Positions 20,996-29,908 of a stretch of DNA of 64,000 nt are shown here, one piece after another (the first letter of the stretch is position 1; each line of letters begins with the position of its first letter). The DNA comes from Paulinella micropora. Lineage: Eukaryota > Cercozoa > Imbricatea > Euglyphida > Paulinellidae. The notes beneath the pieces were generated by a model. That model was given only the letters and a program-made list of their open reading frames with translations, was not told the origin of the DNA and did not search any database. Both the position numbers and the translations under genes were made by a program. The DNA lies in NCBI GenBank assembly GCA_019918135.1, contig WBZZ01004010.1, positions 96,001 to 160,000 on the forward strand, given 5' to 3'.

Positions 20996-21715
20996 TTATA
21001 TGTATGTATCAAAATTACCATACCCATTCTGTGCTTTTAATTTCTCCGCTTCTTCTTCTTTTAAGTCTGTATAGTCACTAGCAAATTTAAATCGGTTGCC
21101 TTTCGCCCGCTCCATTAAAAATCTCATACTATGCCAACCGCATGTGTCTGAGGTGTTTGATTGATTTTTAACCTTATTTACTTTCATTAATAGATATGTG
21201 CTTGGGTGGCTTCGGTCAATTAGTTGTTTCATTTGTTGTTGAAAGTCTTCTGTCGGCTCGTAAAGTGCTAATGGGTCATAGACTTCAACACTCCTGTCTT
21301 TATCTAGACTTATCCATACGGCTATCCAATGAGACCCTGCTTGCTTGTGGTTGTCCAAATTCATAATAAATCCGTATCGTTTTCTGCTTCCGGGCTTCAA
21401 CTTGTAGATTTCATCGCTGGCTATTGCTCCGAGATACCATCCATATTTTTTCATTATGTCATCTATTTCATTAGTCATTAGTCCCCGTCCCTCTCCCTGT
21501 TGTTCCTCTGGTTGCTGTGGCTCTGGCTCTGGTTGCTGTGGCTCTGGCTCTGGTTGCTGTGGCTCTGGCCCTGGTTGCTGTGGCTCCGCGACGCTCGTGG
21601 GTAGCGGTTGGGGCATCCCCTCGTCAATGCTCAAATCATTTGAAACTTGTTCATCCACATTGGGGTCTATAGTCATTTTGCTAGTTAGAGTTTTTACAAA
21701 GTCCTTTTTATTCAT
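20996..21715 (-). CDS. Adenain/Ulp1-like cysteine protease
   Basis: 239 residues. The N-terminal ~75 residues are disordered with PQQPEPE repeats (residues ~45-70). The catalytic domain follows: His129 in GSHWIAVWI, Asp147 in VEVYDPLA, Gln185, and Cys192 in DTCGWHSMRFL. This is the His-Asp-Gln-Cys layout of adenovirus-type maturation proteases found in virophages, PLVs and Polintons, where it cleaves capsid precursors. Its ATG (21715) overlaps the TGA of the upstream gene as ATGA, implying coupled expression. It ends with TAA at 20998-20996, about 15 bp from the element edge. Intact and identical in both copies. Confidence 0.9.
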   Translation of the reverse strand: MNKKDFVKTLTSKMTIDPNVDEQVSNDLSIDEGMPQPLPTSVAEPQQPGPEPQQPEPEPQQPEPEPQQPEEQQGEGRGLMTNEIDDIMKKYGWYLGAIASDEIYKLKPGSRKRYGFIMNLDNHKQAGSHWIAVWISLDKDRSVEVYDPLALYEPTEDFQQQMKQLIDRSHPSTYLLMKVNKVKNQSNTSDTCGWHSMRFLMERAKGNRFKFASDYTDLKEEEAEKLKAQNGYGNFDTYI

Positions 21716-22745
21716 TGTGTGCTTCCAATCATTGCGGGATAGATTTTTTTAATTATTTTTATTGAAAATACTTTATCAATTAATTCTTCTAATGTCTTCG
21801 CTCCACTACCTTTTTGCTCATTAATACCCATATACTCTTCATATCTAGCATAATCCGCCACTTTTCTTTTTACGTTTTCCTTTTCATTTCCAACATCAAT
21901 ATTAAACCTTTTAATCATGTTAATTATCCACTTTGAAGTGTCTTTGTAATTTAATTTTTTATGTCCATCACTATCTAGTCTCTTTTTTAAAGCCTGTGCT
22001 AACTCTTTTATAGTAATGTTTGGGTGATAAGTTTTTGAAAATGCAGATTAAAAATTGATTAATTTGTAAATTTTCAAAATGCTTACCCTTTTCTTCTGCT
22101 TCTTTTCTTCCTTTTCAAGTTTTTCTTTATATTCTTCTGCTAACTTTTTCTGTTCTTCTAAAGATATCGCTGTGGCTATAGCCGTCTGAATATCTTGACT
22201 GGCTTTTTGTTAGTCTTTACGACTCATCTTTTTTATGAACTTATCTGTATATCCTGCTAATTTCAGTGTTTCAATATCTTTCTGCTTTTGCTTTTTTTCT
22301 TCCTCATATTGCTCTTTCGTTTTCAATGGTGCTTCATCTCCTAAATTAGGTAATGGCGGTGCTTGTGGTGGTGCTCCTAATGGCGGTGCTTGTGGCTGTC
22401 CCTGCTGCTGTGGCATACTATATTGATATTATGGTGGCGGTGGTAATGCTTGTATCCTATTTTTCTGTCTTCTTCATATTTTACATATTCTATGAGTTTT
22501 TGCTCCCTTCTTAGTTCTCTGGCTTTTTGTTCTTGTCGTTCATTTATCTCCGCTAGTTCTCTTTTGTGTTCCCTGTCCTTTATTTCTTTTTGTTCCTCGG
22601 CATCGGCTATGTCTTTTCGTTCTAGCCTTTTCTTTTCTTCTATCACATCTTCCCTCTTCTTCTTTTCCTTTTCTTCCTCGTCATGTATTAACTCATATTT
22701 CTTTTGTAAGTTGCTTGGTATCTGGTTTTTGTTCTCGTGTTCAAG
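21712..22745 (-). pseudogene. Gln/Glu/Lys-rich protein with three in-frame TAA codons
   Basis: A coding-like frame runs from about 22745 to the TGA at 21714-21712, which overlaps the protease start. It begins with highly charged coiled coil (EIKDREHKRELAEINERQEQ). A one-base shift follows in AGAAAAATAGG near 22452. A Pro/Gln stretch (PPPP*YQYSMPQQQGQPQ), more coiled coil and a globular end (TSKWIINMIKRFNIDVG...LEELIDKVF) come next. Stops lie at 22431-22429, 22212-22210 and 22050-22048. All three are TAA, and sequence on both sides reads as the same protein, so CAA (Gln) ancestry is likely. The true start is not found. Such proteins often sit beside the protease as scaffold or core components in these elements, but function here is unknown. 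Confidence 0.6.
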
Positions 22746-22989
22746 GATTGAAATCAGATTTGATTATTTTTTCCCTTGGTTTGCGGCCCTGCCTTTGTGG
22801 CATCGGCTTACCAATATATTTCAAAAACAACTTAACAATTTGAAGTGTGCTCATATCATTTGTTTTCTTACCAAAATTAAGATAATATTTTTTACCCTTC
22901 TGGATAATATAAGGCCTCCCGCTCTTATTCCTATAAACCCGCGGGGGTCTTACCTTTGTTATTTTAGAATTGCGCTTCATGCTTCGCAT
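22741..22989 (-). CDS. Small basic PLV/virophage-type protein (82 aa)
   Basis: An intact short ORF (MRSMKRNSKITKV...RPYIIQKGKKYYL) ends with TGA at 22743-22741. It is very basic, with a compact central RPYIIQKGKKYYLNFGK motif and a Lys/Arg-rich tail, suggesting nucleic-acid binding or a core/structural role. A second Met at position 4 (MKRNSK) could also start it. The upstream 40 bp carry a hairpin (23000-23017) and one copy of the AGAATTGCGCTT repeat. The downstream gene's frame overlaps its end. I recognise the type from virophage-like gene sets but cannot name a family. Confidence 0.65.
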   Translation of the reverse strand: MRSMKRNSKITKVRPPRVYRNKSGRPYIIQKGKKYYLNFGKKTNDMSTLQIVKLFLKYIGKPMPQRQGRKPREKIIKSDFNP

Positions 22990-22999
22990 TCCCGCTATC

Positions 23000-23017
23000 G
23001 ATTCAGCTAGCTGAATC
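23000..23017. terminator. Perfect palindrome
   Basis: GATTCAGCTAGCTGAATC, an 18-bp perfect inverted repeat, lies between the genes ending at 23132 and starting at 22989. It is one of a series of intergenic hairpins in the element. Confidence 0.5.
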
Positions 23018-23079
23018 TATATGCTAACACATCTATTTTTTTATTTTAGGAAAAAATAAATCGGTTTTACGATGTTTAT

Positions 23080-23101
23080 GGAAGGGACTTTGTCCCTTTC
23101 C
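23080..23101. terminator. Hairpin after the pX-like gene
   Basis: A stem GGAAGGGAC / GTCCCTTTCC with a TTT loop lies 31 bp beyond the TAA of the 23132-23443 gene. It is a good candidate for mRNA 3'-end formation of the kind seen in giant viruses and their satellites. Confidence 0.55.
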
Positions 23102-23131
23102 AAACCCCCTCCAAACAAATATCAAAAATAT

Positions 23132-23443
23132 TTAGCGAAACTTTACAGCACCTCCTCGTTGCTTACCATATCCGAGTTTTGATGCTACAGCACTAACACT
23201 ACCAGCGTAAGGTACCCCGACGCTACTTAATGCTCCCGCAGTCCTAGAGATTAACTTATTATTGCGAAGAAATTTATCAACAGCAGTGGCAGTTTTTCCA
23301 ATCTTTACCCAGTAAATCTTTCCTCCCTTTTGCCCACATCCCTTCTTCTTAGTTTTCTTTTTTCCTCCCTTCTGTGGCATTGATGGATTGTATCCGATGT
23401 TATATCCTGATGGTTGTGAAATTATCACTGGTGATACTGGCAT
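23132..23443 (-). CDS. Basic protein, pX/minor-core-like (103 aa)
   Basis: An intact 103-residue protein from ATG 23443 (MPVSPVIISQPSGYNIG) to TAA 23134-23132. It has a Lys/Gly cluster (KGGKKKTKKKGCGQKGG), a helical segment and an Ala/Gly/Ser-rich, weakly hydrophobic stretch (TAGALSSVGVPYAGSVSAVA), ending RGGAVKFR. The basic segment plus small-residue helix and GG sites recall minor core or membrane-lytic proteins of adenovirus-like particles that are cut by the viral protease. This is an inference from composition, not a family match. A hairpin follows at 23080-23101. Confidence 0.65.
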   Translation of the reverse strand: MPVSPVIISQPSGYNIGYNPSMPQKGGKKKTKKKGCGQKGGKIYWVKIGKTATAVDKFLRNNKLISRTAGALSSVGVPYAGSVSAVASKLGYGKQRGGAVKFR

Positions 23444-23449
23444 ATATTA

Positions 23450-23671
23450 GAAAGATTTTAAAAAATCTTTCAGCAAAAAATAAAAAAATAATTATATAAA
23501 AATATTATTTGATATTTTAGAATTGCGCTTTACTGCCCGAAGGGCGTAATCACTCTACGAGATGGTCGTGCTGTCGCACTCTCACTTATTCTAAAACATC
23601 GTTTTTCGATGTTTATGAGCAAGCGAAAATGAGCGAAGCGAATGAAAGCGATGCTCATAAATATCATTATT
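23450..23671. terminator. Cluster of intergenic hairpins between the ATPase and the pX-like gene
   Basis: About 220 bp without a gene. It contains an A/T-rich palindrome at 23450-23471, a long inverted pair TTTTAGAAT...ATTCTAAAA (about 23514-23597) enclosing GCCCGAAGGGC, a short hairpin ACATCGTTTTTCGATGT (about 23596-23612), and a roughly 50-bp imperfect palindrome (about 23612-23661). The last directly follows the ATPase stop and probably ends its transcript. Confidence 0.6.
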
Positions 23672-24480
23672 TCAGGCGGTAAGCAAAATTTTTCTTAACT
23701 CGTCATCAACACTTGAAACATAAAGAAAATTAAATCGTTCCTTTGTAGCCTCGTGATATTTTTGGAGAAAATAATCAAAATCAAAAGATAAGTCTAAGTG
23801 TTTATACACGAGTTCCATCTTATCCTGAGACTGGCCCGGAAAGATTAATAAATAGTCTAATTGCTTAATTGCTTCTGGTCTAAGGTCGTTTAAATACTGG
23901 CTTGACATAATAACCTTACTTTTATAGTGTCTGTTCTTTTTTAACAAATCACTTACGGACTTGTCTCTTAATCCGCTCCCTAAATCGTCCAAAACAAAAT
24001 AACCTCTGGAGAAATATACTTACTTTGTCTCGCCTCCGCGGCGCTCTGTTTCTTTTTTTCTTCTTTTCCAAAGTATAAAAATTGTGGCTTCTCTATTTCT
24101 TCTTTGTCCTGTTTTACTTCTCCTTCGTGTTGCTCGTCATGTCTGTTCAGTTTGTCTAACTCATAATCAATGACATTAACACCATCTGATTTAAGAAATG
24201 TATATATTGCCATCGGGTTGCCTCTGTTCTTGAAGTGCTTTACCATTGCTTTATAAATATAGTCCTTGTGTATCGTTGAAGCAATAATGACAATACGGGT
24301 TTTTCTGTCTGTAGTCCGTTTCAGTATTTCAAAGAGTGCTGTCGTTTTCCCGCTCTTCTTACGGGCGAGTAGAAATATATTGGCATACGGCTCGTTGAAT
24401 AATTTATAACCTTTTGCTTTTTTGTTTCCATCACCCTCTTGTTTTACAGCACGAACTTTAACATTGTTAATCTTCATCAT
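23672..24480 (-). pseudogene. A32-type DNA-packaging ATPase (frameshifted)
   Basis: From ATG 24480 the first 165 codons carry Walker A in LLARKKSGKTTALF (residues ~37-50) followed by RIVIIAST. The frame then closes near 23980. The protein resumes one frame over with the Walker B (YFVLDDLGSGL) and a C-terminal half containing KVIMSSQYLNDL and DYLLIFPGQS, ending TGA 23674-23672. This is the FtsK/HerA-class packaging ATPase shared by NCLDVs, virophages, PLVs and Polintons. The shift lies in the GGTTATTTTGTTTTGG stretch near 24000 and is identical in both copies. A sequencing slip, decay or frameshifting are all possible. The spliced product would be about 265 residues, normal for the family. Confidence 0.85.
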
Positions 24481-24533
24481 CGTATATTATTAAGCAAGAA
24501 ATAGTCATGAATTTCTAAATTCATACATTGTTG
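24481..24533. terminator. Short intergenic hairpins
   Basis: ATGAATTTCTAAATTCAT (about 24507-24524) is a perfect stem-loop just beyond the TAG of the 121-aa gene. TTGCTACGCAA (about 24531-24541) overlaps that stop. Confidence 0.5.
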
Positions 24534-24899
24534 CTACGCAACGAATTCTAAGCATATGACAATTCTTCCCGCTAAATTTCCTGTGTCAATATTTCCGCTG
24601 TCGGTTTCAAGGACTTTAAATGCATATTGTCCGTCTGTCCATCCAACGACACCCAAATTATAACCGAGATTTGAAATGTTTGCTGTGGTGCTGTCCGCAA
24701 ATGTGCCGATAATTCCAATTCTGTCCATATAAAGAATTCTGGTTTTGGTTTCGGTCTGGTCGTTCATATAGTGGATAAATTTTATATTCATTTTGGTGGG
24801 TGTGAATGACATTTGAATATTTTTATTAAATGTTTTGCTTACTCCAGCAAAATCATTGCTCAGAAAAATAATCTTTTGGTATTTGTGCTCCGTCATCAT
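24534..24899 (-). CDS. Conserved-looking 121-aa protein, function unknown
   Basis: Intact from ATG 24899 (MMTEHKYQKIIFLSNDF; the second Met may be used) to TAG 24536-24534. The sequence is beta-rich (NIQMSFTPTKMNIKFIHY, LGVVGWTDGQYAFKVLET), with no signal peptide or transmembrane segment, consistent with a small virion or decoration protein. It is too short to be a capsid jelly-roll. It sits directly upstream of the ATPase on the same strand and is divergent from the secreted protein at 24922. Copy 2 differs by one residue (YTFKV for YAFKV, a C/T change). I do not recognise a family. Confidence 0.6.
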   Translation of the reverse strand: MMTEHKYQKIIFLSNDFAGVSKTFNKNIQMSFTPTKMNIKFIHYMNDQTETKTRILYMDRIGIIGTFADSTTANISNLGYNLGVVGWTDGQYAFKVLETDSGNIDTGNLAGRIVICLEFVA

Positions 24900-24921
24900 A
24901 TATTTTGTATAATATAAAAAA
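24900..24921. promoter_or_regulatory. 22-bp AT-only-like bidirectional start region
   Basis: ATATTTTGTATAATATAAAAAA separates two divergent start codons. TATA-like boxes occur on both strands within 10-20 bp of each ATG, matching the other PLV gene starts. Confidence 0.45.
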
Positions 24922-25173
24922 ATGATTTTAATATTCTTGTTTATGTGGTCTGTGTTAGGTCGGACTGCCTGCGACTTTTACTCACGGGTAAGCGAAAAAA
25001 AGAATGAGAGTTGTGTTTATTGTATAAAGCAAGGAATAGAAACTAAATTTAAATGTGTTTTCATAAATAACGGAAATAATATGTGTCGTAGTTTTGATGA
25101 AGCCATTCCTTTAATCTGTGCCAGCGATAGTTCTTGGTATAAAGTACATTTATACGAGTGTTCATTTCTTTGA
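24922..25173 (+). CDS. Small secreted Cys-rich protein (83 aa)
   Basis: The ATG at 24922 gives a typical signal peptide (MILIFLFMWSVLGRTA). About 67 mature residues with seven Cys follow (CDFYS, CVYCIKQG, FKCVF, NMCRS, LICAS, YECSF), ending in TGA at 25171-25173. A stable hairpin (about 25177-25221) follows. It is one of three plus-strand genes in the block and is unusual for a PLV core set. It could be an exported or envelope-associated factor. No family is recognised, so any host-interaction role would be speculation. Confidence 0.55.
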   Translation: MILIFLFMWSVLGRTACDFYSRVSEKKNESCVYCIKQGIETKFKCVFINNGNNMCRSFDEAIPLICASDSSWYKVHLYECSFL

Positions 25174-25176
25174 TAT

Positions 25177-25285
25177 TTGAGAATTGCGCTTCGTGCTACG
25201 CACTCTCGCTTATTCTCAAACATGGTTTTTATACTTTAATGGTGGACGATGTTTTACGAAGGCACGAAGTGCATGAGTAAAATAT
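25177..25285. terminator. Two intergenic hairpins (convergent gene ends)
   Basis: TTTGAGAAT...ATTCTCAAA (about 25177-25221) encloses a copy of the AGAATTGCGCTT repeat. GTTTTACGAAGGCACGAAGTGC...GTAAAA (about 25243-25282) is a second stem. They lie between a plus-strand and a minus-strand gene end and could terminate both. Confidence 0.55.
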
Positions 25286-25290
25286 CAATA

Positions 25291-25624
25291 TCATTTCTTT
25301 GAACTAGAAGGCGATGGAAGGCAAATGCCGATAAGCAGTGTTAGCAACCTCGCATGGTAAGTTCTTCTCAGATAGCCTTACGATACAAAGGGTTATAATG
25401 ACAATGATGACACCCACTTGAAATAAATATTTAATCATTCTGCTATCAGTTTTCTTATTTGACATACAGCAATTCCATTCGTTCTCAATTTCATTGTCAA
25501 TTTTTTTCTCTTCTGTCTTTAGTTCAATATCCAAAACGCGAGACTTTAATTCTGGAGTTAGTTCGCCATCCATATCCATAATAGGTGGTGGTCTGTGAAG
25601 TCTAGTTGTATTATTGTTTGACAT
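25291..25624 (-). pseudogene. Single-pass membrane protein (frameshift near C-terminus)
   Basis: The ATG at 25624 (MSNNNTTRLHRPPP) overlaps the last codons of the fibre gene. A charged N-terminal half is followed by one transmembrane helix (YLFQVGVIIVIITLCIVRL). After NLPCEVANTA the open frame runs to a TAG near 25304. The neighbouring frame reads TLLIGICLPSPSSSKK and ends with TGA at 25293-25291, which is the C-terminal pattern of small membrane proteins common in PLVs and algal viruses (helix, Cys, then GxxLPSPS). A single-base indel near 25325 therefore probably broke the gene. It is likely a virion membrane or assembly protein. Confidence 0.55.
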
Positions 25625-28600
25625 TATCAAGAACGGCCACTCTGATTTCTGCTAATTGATTTGCTTGGTCTTGTAGTATATTCATAAGATTTTTATTTTC
25701 TTTTTCTAAATTAACTACCTTTTCTGATAATTGTTGAACCGCTTTAATTAGTGGTGCGATAAACTCCGAATAACCTATGCCATAACTGACATCGCCACTA
25801 TCAACACATTTAACATCTTCTGGATTAATACTTTCACCTTTCAATTCGCATTCTTTTCTTTGCTTTGGACACGGAACCATAATTGTTTCTTTTATAAAAC
25901 CACCAAAATCTAGCATATCCATTTCTGTTAGTATTTCTTCTAATTCCTGTGCTATTAAGCCAGTCCTACATTTCTTGTTGTCATCAATCATACGATAGCA
26001 GACTGGATTTAACTTGTTGATAAAATCTAAGCCTAAGCATTCCTTTATGTCTTCTTTTTTTCGTCTATCTGAATATACGATAGGACTAGCCAATACCCAT
26101 AATTGCCCATCGCTCGCTCTTAATGACATTAAAGCAGTATTTGAACTATTCTCCCATATGAACCCACTCGTTGAAGAATTATTCACTCTAAATCTAATAG
26201 CATAAGAAGTTAATCCTCCGCCTCCTCCTGCTGGCGCTGTTCCTGTTCCACTTAATGCTTTATTTGTCCCAGACTGAGACATATAAATTCCCCACGCTGG
26301 ATCAGCAGTATCCCAAATAAATATTCCGCGGCTACCACCCCCATCTGTTTGTCCTTGAATTCCTATTTTCGCTCCATTATTATTTGTGGTTGTTAGCACC
26401 CCAGAATATGTAATTCCAGCATTAGCCGTTATCAATCCTTTTGTCCATAAAGTGCCGTTTGCGCCATTCAATGACATTAATAGTTGCTCCCCTGAATTTT
26501 CCCATACAAAACCCATCGTAGCATCATTAGCTACTCTAAAACGAAAACTATATGAACTAAAATCATTTCCTGAAACGGCCAAACCATTTGCCAAACTTCT
26601 AGTGTTTCCAACTCCACCAGAACCCGCATAAATTCCCCAACTTGTATTGGTGGTATCCCATAGAAATATTCCCTTTGCGTTTGTTCCGTCTGTTTGTCCC
26701 TGAATTCCTATTTTCGCCCCGCTGGCATTCGTTACTGACGTTAGTGTGCCAGTGTATGTAATCCCCGCACTCGGAGTTAGTAATCCTGCCGTGCTTATAT
26801 TCATCGCCTCAGACCATGTTATATTGCTTCCTGCTGTTATTCCTGATTTATAGTTAAAAGCAAGTTTGTTTGAGTTTTTGTATATTTGAAAGTTTGAACC
26901 AGCATTACTTGATTTCCAGTTTGAGCCGTCATAATAAGCATCAAAAATTAAGCCTACATTATCATGTGTCCAGTTCAATAATTGAAATGTTGGATAAGCA
27001 TCCGCCGTTGTTATTGCTTGTAAGTGTGCTCCTCCGATATTTGAAGCCGTTCCATATAATTCTAAACCACCTGTCGCCCCTGTGCCTTTCGTTGTATTGC
27101 CTATGATTATTGGTTTGCCTGATGCTGTTGTTATTTTGTCGCTCGTTGTTAATGTTGTTGTTGATATCCCCGCAGTTGAAGTGATTGTAGTTCCCGTTAT
27201 TGTTCCACCATTTGTTATGTTGTTTGAGTTCATATCTAAGGCACCATAAAGCCGCATACCCCCAGCATTGTTAAAACGGACAATGTCAGATGAAGCACTT
27301 TTATTGTCCAAAAGTTTTGAAATATAAAGTCCCGCCCCTTTTACATTAAATGCTACATTCGTGAATACATAACCTCTTTCGTCTGCGGTTCCACTTGTAG
27401 CGGTATTTAGAGTAAATAAGAAATATTGATAATCTCCTGATGTCTGTGAAAAGAATATATCTCCTCCATTTTGGTTTAATATCCTCGCCCCATTATATGT
27501 GATATTTCCACCATTAGTGATAGTTTGATTATTAAAATCGGCATTGTTCGTTAAAGTTAGATATTTTATCACAGTGCTCGCCCCATTAAATGTTTTACTT
27601 CCTGTTATGGTTTGGTCTCCTGTTAGTTTCACACAATTGTCATCCAGATATGGCCTATTTACCGCTTCATTCGCATTTTGTGGTGCTCCTAGATTAACAA
27701 TCCTACTACTATTACAATCTAATCCAGTAGCATTAAACCACGAAACAATCGTCCCGTCAATAATAAAACTTATTTTTTTCGCAGAAATTTCAAAGTTGTA
27801 ATATGTTGCAGTTTTCATATCCAAACTAGCAATTGACCCAATATTACTGGTAGAATTGAAAATGATAAATGTGCCCTTTGTTGTTGAATTGATTGAATTT
27901 CCAGTAATTTCAACACCACTGCTATATGTCTTAATTCTGCTATGGTTTGGTTTCCTGTTAGTTTCACATTTTGCCCGTCTAATGTATCCACATAACTTTT
28001 GTTTGCTCCGTCCGTTGTTGCTGATGGTGTGGCTAAGTTTGTTATTTTGTTGTTATTCAAATTGAGTGTAGTGCCAGTTGCGGTTATAATTAAAGTATTG
28101 CCTGAATATAACTCTACATACGAACCAGTTATTTGCATCGGATACCAAGTCGCTGTTGCTGTTTTTTGTGCTGCAATAATTCCTATTTTTGTATCAAAGG
28201 CTATGCCAATACCATCAAAAGTAGTAGGATTGGATGAACCACTTACTTCTAAAGTTGATGTAAATTTTTTATTCCCCGCTATGGTTTGGTCTCCTGTTAG
28301 TTTAACGACAGAAGTGTCAAGAGTAGAAACATCAACACCATCAACAAGATTAACATTTGTTATGCTTTGGCTTTTCATATCAATACCTGCACTAGCATTT
28401 ATTATTATACTGCTAAATGTTTTTATTCCTCCTATGGTTTGGTCTCCTGTTAGTTTGACCACCGAACCATCAACTGCGAGATTTGCGAGATTAATTCCAT
28501 TATACGTAGAAGCCCCTGAAATAGCAAAATCCCTCATATTCAGTCCTCCCGTCATACTGGCTGTGCCGTCTAATCTAAGAAAGGGTGGTGTGGTGTTTCT

Positions 28601-29321
28601 CCATTGTCCTGTGCTATACATAATCAGTTGATTATCTGCTGGGAAGCCTGATATTGTCACATCGCTATTTGAGTCTATACTTCCAGCTGCTGACACCTTA
28701 TTATTATTATCATTATGCTTAAATATCCATTCATCATTACCTTTGTCATTTAGTAAATTAACTCCTGTTATATTCTTCCTTCCCATACTAATGTTGCCTG
28801 TTTCATCAACATTTATCGGAAATGTTTTATTTACCCAGTTTATTGAATTATATGTTAGCTAACTATTCATTGCTATTGGTGCGGTTATAACCACATCTGA
28901 AAGTGTATCAATTGAACCAAGGGTTGTATTCTTCCATTTGCATTCTACATCGTTGTAAGTTAAGTATTGACCGCTCGCTTGTGTGAATATGTTTGTTTCT
29001 ATCAAATTATATAAACTGGTTTGGTGCGGATTGGAAGTATTAGAGCGGTGTTGAGTTGAGGCTTTGACTTCGTCATTATCCCTTACTCGTTGCTCTGTAT
29101 AAACGGCTTCCTTCTTTAATGTCCGTAGTTGATTTTAAAGCGGGACGTGTATCAAATCGGCCGTCAGTGTAATAAAGATTTACGGGGTCGACATCTTCTG
29201 GCACTCTGTCTGTATTCAGACCGACTATGTTTGTGTTCGTTAGATCTAAATTTTTTATATCCAGTGAGTCCACCGCAATTTCTGACAATCCTAAGAGTGA
29301 CTTGAAGGAGGAACCTGACAT
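25611..29321 (-). pseudogene. Phage-like fibre protein with C-terminal Peptidase_S74 chaperone (broken)
   Basis: About 1,230 codons in pieces. The N-terminus starts at ATG 29321 (MSGSSFKSLLGL; LYYTDGRFDTRP). A one-base shift near 29112 follows, then an in-frame TAG at 28861-28859 in MNS*LTYNS. The shaft has at least four VKLTGDQTIxGxKTF repeats and a second shift near 27937. The long Gly/Thr/Asn-rich region carries paired GAKIGIQGQTDG modules. The end is an S74 intramolecular chaperone (SDRRKKEDIKECLGLDFI, TGLIAQELEEIL, YSEFIAPLIKAVQQL) and a coiled coil. S74 domains trimerise fibres and then cut themselves off. The product would be a host-attachment fibre. In both copies the lesions are the same. 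It ends TAA 25613-25611. Confidence 0.85.
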
Positions 29322-29386
29322 ATTCGTATATTAATTAATTATTTATTTACTTAAAAAATACTAAAATATAATAATCTAAGTATAAA
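29322..29386. promoter_or_regulatory. AT-rich bidirectional promoter between fibre and charged-protein genes
   Basis: 65 bp, almost only A/T, separates divergent starts at 29321 (-) and 29387 (+). The fibre side reads AATTAATATACGAATATG. The other side has AAATATAATAATCTAAGTATAAAATG. Both carry TATA-type boxes close to the ATG, as at the other starts of the element. Confidence 0.5.
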
Positions 29387-29908
29387 ATGCAGTCTCCCGA
29401 AGCGAGCCGACAAAATTGGGGAAAAGCAGTCGATGGAATTAAACAAAAAGCAAAGCAGAGAAAAATGGAACATGCCAAAAAGGTTTTGGAACAATACCGA
29501 AATGCGATTAAAAGCGAAGACGAAGATATGGAACGAAAAATAGCGGAGATAGAAAATAAGAATGTTGCTAACGATATTGTTAATGAAAAAGACCAAGATG
29601 ACACACCCGAGCAGAGTGAGAGTGAAGATGAGGTTGATTTCACAGACTTGATCGCCGAAAAGATGGCTAAGATGAAAACCAAGAGGTCGAAAGCGGAAAC
29701 TAAGAGAGAAAAGAAGAAGAGTAAGAAACCAGAGCCCGAGCCAGAGAGTGAAGAAAGTGAAAGTGAGAGTAGTGAAGAAGAAGAACCGAAACCTAAGAAA
29801 GGGAAAGGTAAGAAATCAAGCAGTGTGAGTGTAAAAGTATATAATCAATCTTCTGGTAGTGCTAAGAAAGAAAAAAGTGATGTTGAAAAATGTTTCTTGA
29901 AATTCTAA
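29387..29908 (+). CDS. Highly charged protein (173 aa), function unknown
   Basis: Intact from ATG 29387 (MQSPEASRQNWGKAV) to TAA 29906-29908. Residues 1-70 form a basic/acidic helix (KQKAKQRKMEHAKKVLEQ). The middle is acidic (EQSESEDEVDFTDL), followed by alternating Lys and Glu/Ser tracts (KKSKKPEPEPESEESES) and a Lys/Gly/Ser end. This composition is typical of disordered nucleic-acid-binding or chaperone-like core proteins and does not identify a family. Its stop overlaps the stop of the convergent methyltransferase gene (29907-29905). Confidence 0.65.
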   Translation: MQSPEASRQNWGKAVDGIKQKAKQRKMEHAKKVLEQYRNAIKSEDEDMERKIAEIENKNVANDIVNEKDQDDTPEQSESEDEVDFTDLIAEKMAKMKTKRSKAETKREKKKSKKPEPEPESEESESESSEEEEPKPKKGKGKKSSSVSVKVYNQSSGSAKKEKSDVEKCFLKF

